Made by a program: the position numbers and the translations under genes. From assembly GCF_014077005.1 (NCBI RefSeq), contig NZ_JACGVC010000037.1, positions 1-64,000 of the forward strand: a stretch of DNA of 64,000 bases, in the 5' to 3' direction. Under the pieces are notes generated by a model that was not told the DNA's origin, searched no databases, and worked only from the letters and a program-made list of their open reading frames with translations. This document shows positions 58,599-64,000 of the stretch, piece by piece. Each line of letters starts with the position of its first letter. Position 1 is the first letter of the stretch. Source of the stretch: Colwellia sp. MB3u-45. Lineage in GTDB: Bacteria > Pseudomonadota > Gammaproteobacteria > Enterobacterales > Alteromonadaceae.

Positions 58599-58766
58599 TT
58601 ACATTACGTGATTTTTTTTGCCAAGGAGACCAAACCAAAACAAGCCCTCGAACACAAAACCGAGCATGATAAATAAAAATATACCTGTTGAGCTGCCATA
58701 ACTATAAGAGCTAAGCGCAGCCGTTATTAGTACTGCAAGAATTATAAACCTATATATTTTGTTCAC
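58599..58766 (-). CDS. Small membrane protein (55 aa)
   Basis: Short gene not found by length cut-offs. A GTG start at 58766 has aagga six bases upstream. The peptide starts MNKIYRFIILAVLITAALSS, has a small Tyr/Ser/Gly-rich loop, then a second hydrophobic stretch (GIFLFIMLGFVFEGLFWFGL) and a short basic tail. Two TM helices are likely. Family unknown. It is one of a row of small minus-strand genes at 58.6-60.0 kb. Confidence 0.65.
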   Translation of the reverse strand: MNKIYRFIILAVLITAALSSYSYGSSTGIFLFIMLGFVFEGLFWFGLLGKKNHVM

Positions 58767-58874
58767 ACTAATTCCTTTTATATCATTGTAACTAGCATCC
58801 CATTAGAGAGCTAAAATAGCAAAGCGAAATCTTGGAAGTCCAGTCAACTATATTTTTCCGTTTTAAGTAGTTAT

Positions 58875-59153
58875 CTATTTTGCTTTTATTAAGGGCACAT
58901 ATTTGTTGTAAAAATATGAAGTTAAAATCAAGTCGAATATAAATAAACCTATAACAACAGTGTAATGGTCGATAAAAGTGGGGAGAATTAGAATTATTAG
59001 TAATGATGGCAGTATTAATAATAGGGCTTTAAAAGGCACACAGATAGGCTCATTACAATTATTACAGTTATGACTAACTATAGGACTTAGGGCTAACTTT
59101 CTAAAAAAACTAACCGATTTCTCATTACAATATGGACAATTAAATTTATTCAC
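58875..59153 (-). CDS. Zinc-ribbon membrane protein (92 aa)
   Basis: Begins MNKFNCPYCNEKSVSFFRKL with a CxxC pair and has a second, NCNNCNEPICVP, near residue 30; together a zinc ribbon. Two long TM helices follow (about residues 44-62 and 67-85) and a basic end. Function unknown; similar small zinc-ribbon membrane proteins are common in accessory DNA. Confidence 0.7.
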   Translation of the reverse strand: MNKFNCPYCNEKSVSFFRKLALSPIVSHNCNNCNEPICVPFKALLLILPSLLIILILPTFIDHYTVVIGLFIFDLILTSYFYNKYVPLIKAK

Positions 59154-59199
59154 CGTACCTCCATGTACATTGTCATACTTGAATAGCTTTTAACCTGCT

Positions 59200-59697
59200 T
59201 TAATTTATTATCGTTACTTCACCACTGTTAGAATCATAGTTAACGGTAAGAGTGTCTTGCTTGTTATAAGTATAAGTACAACTTCCATTATCATGTGTTG
59301 CTTCAAAGTCACTAGAGTCGTTACCTAACACTAGAGCATCTGGTGAATCTAGCACTGCTCGCCATACATCCAAACAATCATTTTCACTGTTTAATGTTAA
59401 ACTAACACCTCTTGTATCAGCAGGGTAACCATAACTATTTACACTTAAATCTCCTCCTGCGAGGGGATCTGAAATCGCTATAAAATCTTGTACAGCCTGA
59501 TTTTTTCCTCGTATTAACCAAGCAATATGTACTTGGTTTACACCACTTTTAAAAGCAGCTGAAATACCTAAAAATACAGCTTCATCGGCATCCTCAGTTA
59601 AATCAATAAACTTAGGCACTGCTGTAGCGGCCAATATACCCAAAATAACGATAACGACTACCAACTCAATTAACGTAAAGCCTTTTTGCTTATACAA
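59200..59697 (-). CDS. Type IV prepilin-like protein (MSHA pilin type)
   Basis: 165 aa. The prepilin leader is short and ends in QKG, followed by FTLIELVVVIVILGILAATAVP; cleavage after Gly and Glu at +5 are as expected for PilD/MshO processing. The following TEDADEAVFLGISAAFKSGVNQVHIAW and the C-terminal pair of Cys (CLDVW, SCTY) match MSHA-type pilins. TTG start at 59697, with aaaggga eight bases upstream. No pilus assembly genes adjoin it, so it is an orphan. Confidence 0.85.
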   Translation of the reverse strand: MYKQKGFTLIELVVVIVILGILAATAVPKFIDLTEDADEAVFLGISAAFKSGVNQVHIAWLIRGKNQAVQDFIAISDPLAGGDLSVNSYGYPADTRGVSLTLNSENDCLDVWRAVLDSPDALVLGNDSSDFEATHDNGSCTYTYNKQDTLTVNYDSNSGEVTIIN

Positions 59698-59835
59698 ACT
59701 TAAAATCCCTTTAAAATATTAATGTTTATCTCGAAAATGAGAAAAGTTAACGCCTGACTAAGAGGCAAAAAATAGTTTGCTAAAATGTTGAGGGCCGAAA
59801 ACAGAAAACAGTTTGTTTTATAATTTAATGTCTTG

Positions 59836-60030
59836 TTATATAAGGATTATATTTAGCAATAGATATATAATCGTAGATAAAACAGCAATACTTAAAGTTA
59901 CATAAGACAAGTGAATTAGCCAATACCTGTTAGATTTAAAACTATTATGTCTATCCCAATTTTGAGCTGCTTTAGGTTTGTTTAACTCTCTTGCTAATAA
60001 GAAAATTTTTAGCATTAATAGGTAATTCAT
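59836..60030 (-). CDS. Possible small membrane protein (64 aa)
   Basis: A 64-codon frame with hydrophobic ends (LLMLKIFLLAREL and VTLSIAVLSTIIYLLLNIILI) around a basic, Asn/Trp-rich middle. No good ribosome site is visible; a later ATG (MLKIFLL) is possible. Weak call, supported by composition and by being in line with the neighbouring small genes. Confidence 0.35.
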   Translation of the reverse strand: MNYLLMLKIFLLARELNKPKAAQNWDRHNSFKSNRYWLIHLSYVTLSIAVLSTIIYLLLNIILI

Positions 60031-60400
60031 ACCAACAAAGTAATACTGTTAAAACAAAAGATATTAGCGACTTTAACCAACCCCCTCCCAGACGAAAAAT
60101 GAGATGTAATCCACCAAACCTATTTGAAAAACACGGCTCTTAGAAGCTAATATGTGTAACTTAACCTTCAAGACGCTAATGCTTTTTTGTAACTTTTCGT
60201 CAATATACATAACTTAATATTAACATTCAACACGTTAATTTTACTTGTTGAATTATTTATTGAATTATTTATTGAATGACTTATTGAAGATAGCGATGTA
60301 GAAAGGCTGATTAAACTCCGCTTAAAACACAAAAGGGGACATGCAGTTAAGCTTTTTTTATATACAGCGCATGTTTGAGGTTAAAGTTGAATAACTTTGA
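60031..60400. other. Intergenic region with short tandem repeats
   Basis: About 370 AT-rich bases. A 13-base unit (ttgaattattta plus one base) is repeated about three times at 60252-60290. It separates the minus-strand small genes from the integrase remnant. An integron attI site could lie here but none was identified. Confidence 0.5.
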
Positions 60401-60637
60401 AATCTGTATTTTTCTCACATATCAAAGCAATTATGTGAACATGACGCTAAACGCACTATTGATTGTTATTTATACTGGATGAAAGCCTATATCATTTTTA
60501 TTGGAAAAACTCATTCAAACCACTGCGATGAAAAAGCAGTTGAACAGTTTCTTAGTTATCTTTGAAATAACTTAAGCCTTGCCTTTAAGCCTCAGGTGTT
60601 AGCGTCAAATTTGGTTTATTATTTATATATTAAATGA
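60401..60637 (+). pseudogene. Remnant of an integron-type tyrosine integrase (N-terminal domain)
   Basis: In this frame the text reads SHISKQLCEHDAKRTIDCYL, then YWMKAYIIFIGKTH and DEKAVEQFLSYL up to an in-frame TGA at 60563-60565, then NNLSLAF and, after it, ASNLVYYLYIK. This follows the SAM-like N-terminal domain of IntI-type integrases (KRTIxxYLxWIxxYIxFHxKxHP, ExVExFLxYL, STQxxALNALVFLYK). No start, no catalytic domain and internal stops, so it is a decayed fragment. It faces away from the row of small minus-strand genes, the layout of an integron platform. Confidence 0.75.
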
Positions 60638-60901
60638 TGGGAGGGGGCAGTTTTTTTACTTTGTATGACATGCGCTCAAATCAGCTAAGTTATTGTAAAA
60701 TAAAAAGCCTAACTCTTTATGTTTCAAACGACTATGTAGCTAAAATAGCTGATTTTTCACACGCCCAGTTAGGTCTTAACTTAATATTGTCAGGTTAGGT
60801 AAAGCTTACTATTACATTTATCAGTTCAAACGCTGACTGTGCCACATTAGCAATATGTTTTTAATACTTATTATATTACCTAGATATTACCTAGATATTA
60901 C
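60638..60901. other. Region between the integrase remnant and recQ
   Basis: Contains a pair gcctaac (60707-60713) and gttaggt (60768-60774), 68 bases end to end, that fits the attC outer-box pattern RYYYAAC...GTTRRRY, but inner boxes are not clear. A 12-base unit (atattacctag) is repeated three times at 60873-60906 and runs into the recQ stop. Confidence 0.5.
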
Positions 60902-62698
60902 CTAGTTTAATAGCGCAATAATTTGTTCGCCATAAAGCTCAAGCTTTGTTTTACCTATGCCATTAATCTCTAATAGTTGATTTGAATTTTTGGGATTTCT
61001 TCGTGCGATATCCATCAAGCTAGCGTCGTGAAAAATAACAAATGATGGTACGCCTCTTTCTTTAGCCCACAAGGCTCTTTGTTGCCTAAGCTTTTCAAAG
61101 TTAGCTTGTTCTTCTGTTGTTAAATCATTCTCAATAGCGGGTTTTGATTTTTGCGTTTGCTTGGATTTTGTACTCTTTTGTACCTTAAGTTGTATTGTAC
61201 ATTCCCCTTTTAATAAAGGCCGCGCTTTTTCGGTTAATTTTAACACGCCATAATCCATTTCAACGGCTAAATAGCCCATTGAAATCAGCTGCCTAAATAC
61301 CGTCTGCCATTCATTTGCGATAAGTTCACTGCCAATATTATAAGTTGAGAGTTTATCGTGGTTAAGGCTGGTTATTTTTGGTGTCTTTTTACCGGTAAGT
61401 ACATCAATTTGATGGCCAACGCCAAACCTTTGGCCTGTTCTATAAACCGTAGATAGCGCTTTTCTGGCGGCACTTGTGCCATCCCAAGTCAGAGGAGGAT
61501 TCAAACAATTATCACAATTACCGCAAGGTTCTGCTAATGTTTCACCAAAATAATTTAACAGCACTTGTCTGCGGCATGAGCTAACTTCACAATAACCCAG
61601 TAAGGCATCTATCTTACGCTGTGTGAGATATTTAAACTGTTCATTGCCGTCACTTTGGCTGGCCATTTGTTTCAGTTTAATCACATCTTGCATACCATAA
61701 GCTAACCAAGTGTTAGCTGGCAGTCCATCTCGACCGGCACGTCCGGTTTCTTGATAATAGGCCTCGATACTTTTAGGTAAATTTAAATGCGCCACAAATC
61801 GTACGTCGGGCTTGTCAATGCCCATACCAAAAGCAATGGTGGCGACAATAATAATACCGTCTTCTCTCAGGAACCGTTGTTGGTTATTATCTTTAATATA
61901 ACTGGCTAAACCGGCATGATAGGGCAAGGCAACTTTGCCTTGTTCAGATAACCACTGGGCGGTTGTTTCTACCGACTTTCTCGACAGACAATAAACAATA
62001 CCGGCATCATTGGTATGTTCGGCATTAATAAACTGCAGCAGCTTTTCTTTGCTATTTTTCTGTTCACTGATCCTATATTGAATATTGGGTCGGTCGAAAC
62101 TGTGTATAAAAGTTTTAGCACCGGTTAAATTTAAAACCTGAACGATTTCCTCTCGGGTTTTCATATCAGCGGTAGCGGTTAAGGCAATTTTAGGCGTGTT
62201 GGGGTATCGATGAGCTATGATGGAAAGTTTTTGATATTCAGGTCTAAAATCATGGCCCCATTGCGAAACACAATGAGCCTCATCAAAGGCAAATAATGCA
62301 ATAGTGACTTTATCAATAAGGCTAAGAAAATAGTCACCTAATAATCTTTCAGGCGCAACATATAATAAGTCGATATTACCTGACATTATCAGCTGCTCTA
62401 CGCGCCTTTGTTCTTCATAATCTTGTGATGAATTTAAGAATTCAGCTTTTACCCCTTGCAGCTTTAAGGCATCGACTTGATCTTTCATTAAAGCGATCAG
62501 TGGCGATACCACGATACCAACACCATCTAAAACTATCGCCGGTATTTGATAACATAATGATTTACCGCCACCCGTTGGCATCAGGGTGAACACATCAGTG
62601 CCACTGATTAATTCACTAATGATATTTGCTTGTTGATGGCGAAAATCAGCGTATCCAAAGGTGCTTTGTAAAACTGATTTTGCCGTGTTGATATCCAA
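60902..62698 (-). CDS. recQ: ATP-dependent DNA helicase RecQ
   Basis: 3'-5' DNA helicase of recombination and replication-fork repair. 598 aa. Helicase motifs: [12 protein letters not shown] near residue 40, [18 protein letters not shown] near 140, TATAD near 173, and [31 protein letters not shown] near 315. The zinc-binding RQC part has CSSCRRQ and CGNCDNC; an HRDC domain ends the protein ([19 protein letters not shown]). Complete three-domain RecQ. Minus strand, downstream of and away from the TonB receptor gene. Confidence 0.95.
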   Translation of the reverse strand: MDINTAKSVLQSTFGYADFRHQQANIISELISGTDVFTLMPTGGGKSLCYQIPAIVLDGVGIVVSPLIALMKDQVDALKLQGVKAEFLNSSQDYEEQRRVEQLIMSGNIDLLYVAPERLLGDYFLSLIDKVTIALFAFDEAHCVSQWGHDFRPEYQKLSIIAHRYPNTPKIALTATADMKTREEIVQVLNLTGAKTFIHSFDRPNIQYRISEQKNSKEKLLQFINAEHTNDAGIVYCLSRKSVETTAQWLSEQGKVALPYHAGLASYIKDNNQQRFLREDGIIIVATIAFGMGIDKPDVRFVAHLNLPKSIEAYYQETGRAGRDGLPANTWLAYGMQDVIKLKQMASQSDGNEQFKYLTQRKIDALLGYCEVSSCRRQVLLNYFGETLAEPCGNCDNCLNPPLTWDGTSAARKALSTVYRTGQRFGVGHQIDVLTGKKTPKITSLNHDKLSTYNIGSELIANEWQTVFRQLISMGYLAVEMDYGVLKLTEKARPLLKGECTIQLKVQKSTKSKQTQKSKPAIENDLTTEEQANFEKLRQQRALWAKERGVPSFVIFHDASLMDIARRNPKNSNQLLEINGIGKTKLELYGEQIIALLN

Positions 62699-63266
62699 AT
62701 TAAGTTCCTTGATAAAACTAGATCATATTAAGTCAGCATATTTTTAAGTGCAGCGGTTATAAACCACCCAGACTAAAAATTTACCCATAAACAGCCCCAA
62801 AATCTAATTCACTTTACATTGATGTATGAGCCTTTATTCGTCAACACCGATTCTTTTGAGGGTCGAGCATTCGGTGAAGATAGCATTAATGGCGACATAA
62901 ATGAACACAAGGCAAGTCGACGTTGGCGACTGATCGTAATAGCGGGCATTTATGCTTAACTAGCGCCATATTTTTATCATGTAAAGGTGTTTCAACGAGC
63001 TTTAAAATATATTTTCGTTATATTATCCCACTTTTGTTAACCGCCGTTCGATGAACACTTTTCTTATAATCTTGATTTTATGTTAATTATTCTGGTTGTA
63101 TCGCTTTTTAACCATGAAAATCACCTGAAGGCGAGAGCCATAAACAGACATTACTTTTTATAATAAATATAAATACAAATAATAAGCGTTATCATTTGCA
63201 TTTAGGTTTGAGCTTAGTTAATATTAAATTCTTCATTAATTAAGGTTTTAATATAAAAGTAAAAAC
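62699..63266. other. Intergenic region between recQ and the TonB receptor gene
   Basis: About 570 bases. A 45-codon frame at 62822-62959 (plus strand, starting MYEPLFVNTDSFEG) looks protein-like but lacks a ribosome site. The Fur-like box at 63177-63197 is listed separately. Confidence 0.5.
63177..63197 (+). promoter_or_regulatory. Predicted Fur box
   Basis: AAATAATAAGCGTTATCATTT, nine-base arms (eight of nine paired) around GCG, close to the Fur 19-mer pattern of ATAAT/ATTAT repeats; 70 bases upstream of a siderophore-type receptor gene, so iron repression is expected. Confidence 0.7.
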
Positions 63267-64000
63267 ATGACATCTCACACTAAATTTCATCATAAAAATA
63301 AAATAGCACTTGGTGCACAGGCCGTAGCTGCTGCTCTTGTATTTAGCAGCCCGCAGTTATACGCAGAAAGCAATGTAGAAAATTGTGAAAAAGATAGCGG
63401 CGTTAAGTGCGAATCAAAGCAAATTAATCAATCAGATGAAGCGATTGAATTAATTAGAGTTCACGGTTCTAAAACCTCGGTATATTTACATGCTGCCTCT
63501 GGTGATATGCGCCGTGTTGCTGCACTTGTTGATACGCCTCAAATTATTACAGTATTAACACAAGACCAAATTTTAGAAGCAGGTAAAACTGATCTTAAAG
63601 ATATTTTGTCAGCGCAAGCGGGCATTACTTTAGGGACGGGTGAAAACGGCAACGCTTTTGGTGACCGTTATATTATTCGCGGCCACGAAGCGCGCAGTGA
63701 CGTATTTGTTGACGGTTTAAGAGACCCTGGCATGAGCACCCGCGAAAGTTTTGCTACTGAGCGTGTTGAAATTACCAAAGGCCCAAGTTCAACTTTCGCA
63801 GGCCGAGGTTCATCAGGTGGTGCGGTTAACAGTATTACTAAAAAAGCGTCAGTAAATTATAATTTTGGTCGTGTTGATGCCGGTTTAGGTAGCGATGAAT
63901 ATAAACGTGTTACATTAGATTATAATTTACCCCTGTCAGAAAATTCTGCTATTCGACTTAATGCTTTAGTCTCTGATGAGGATAAACCAGGCCGAGAAGA
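63267..64000 (+). CDS. TonB-dependent siderophore receptor (5' part, cut by window end)
   Basis: First 244 residues of an outer-membrane receptor. Signal peptide (GAQAVAAALVFSSPQLYAES), then a plug domain: VDTPQIITVLTQDQILEAG, GENGNAFGDRYIIRGHEARSDVFVDGL and RVEITKGPSSTFAGRGSSGGAVNSITK, which are the TonB-dependent siderophore receptor (Fiu/FhuE-like) signatures. Near residue 70 IELIRVHGSK may be the TonB box. It imports ferric siderophore; the exact substrate is not readable. Preceded by a Fur-like box. Confidence 0.9.
   Translation, partial: MTSHTKFHHKNKIALGAQAVAAALVFSSPQLYAESNVENCEKDSGVKCESKQINQSDEAIELIRVHGSKTSVYLHAASGDMRRVAALVDTPQIITVLTQDQILEAGKTDLKDILSAQAGITLGTGENGNAFGDRYIIRGHEARSDVFVDGLRDPGMSTRESFATERVEITKGPSSTFAGRGSSGGAVNSITKKASVNYNFGRVDAGLGSDEYKRVTLDYNLPLSENSAIRLNALVSDEDKPGRE

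Noticed and set aside
58288-60400. attC sites between the small minus-strand genes
   Set aside because: No RYYYAAC...GTTRRRY pair with suitable spacing was found by eye in these gaps.
1-64000. tRNA or rRNA genes, prophage or complete insertion sequences
   Set aside because: No T-arm-like motif with a cloverleaf, no rRNA-like segments and no transposase or phage structural genes were recognised.

Overview
The window looks like chromosome from a marine, AT-rich gammaproteobacterium of the order Alteromonadales, most likely Colwelliaceae (Colwellia or Thalassotalea type). The reasons are the trpE-G-D-CF-B-A order with a fused trpCF, the rnm-yciO-scpA-scpB-rluB block divergent from it, the liu (leucine catabolism) cluster with a LiuR palindrome, an Mrp-type Na+/H+ antiporter operon, a DUF3718 gene and polyglycine lipoproteins. 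Genus is inference. No rRNA, tRNA, CRISPR array or intact insertion sequence was seen.

Layout. 1-7.3 kb: tryptophan operon on the minus strand, with a leader peptide carrying three consecutive Trp codons, an attenuator hairpin, and a second unexplained Trp-rich mini-ORF between attenuator and trpE. 7.4-15.4 kb: plus-strand housekeeping genes (rnm, yciO, scpAB, rluB, rnd, ycgL, mltB-like, ycgN). 15.4-20.5 kb: accessory segment with tandem copies of a dispersed repeat and a large S8 protease lipoprotein. 20.5-24.3 kb: ubiG, a DUF2237 gene and two tandem-Usp stress proteins. 24.4-31.5 kb: eight overlapping genes for a group-2/MBH-like Mrp cation/proton antiporter, whose last gene is a fusion of two antiporter subunits. 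32-33.5 kb: a second copy of the dispersed repeat array and nhaR. 33.9-46.4 kb: yrdA, pntAB, an AGCS Na+/amino-acid symporter, rhlE, a Cys-rich unknown, a diguanylate cyclase, a CPA2 antiporter and a patatin. 46.7-47.2 kb: a secreted DUF3718 protein behind a c-di-GMP-I riboswitch. 47.9-58.3 kb: the complete leucine/isovalerate degradation regulon (liuR, ivd, liuB-E, scoAB, thiolase) with LiuR operators. 58.6-60.9 kb: small accessory genes on the minus strand, including an orphan type IV prepilin, facing a decayed integron-type integrase. 60.9-64 kb: recQ and the start of a Fur-box-preceded TonB-dependent siderophore receptor cut by the window end.

Themes. Sodium and proton handling recurs (Mrp complex, NhaR, AGCS symporter, PntAB, CPA2). 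c-di-GMP is both made (GGDEF enzyme at 42 kb) and probably sensed (riboswitch at 47 kb). The best leads for something undescribed are the riboswitch-controlled DUF3718 gene, the double-antiporter fusion that has lost one conserved glutamate, the second Trp-rich peptide in the trp leader, and the fossil integrase facing a row of small genes.
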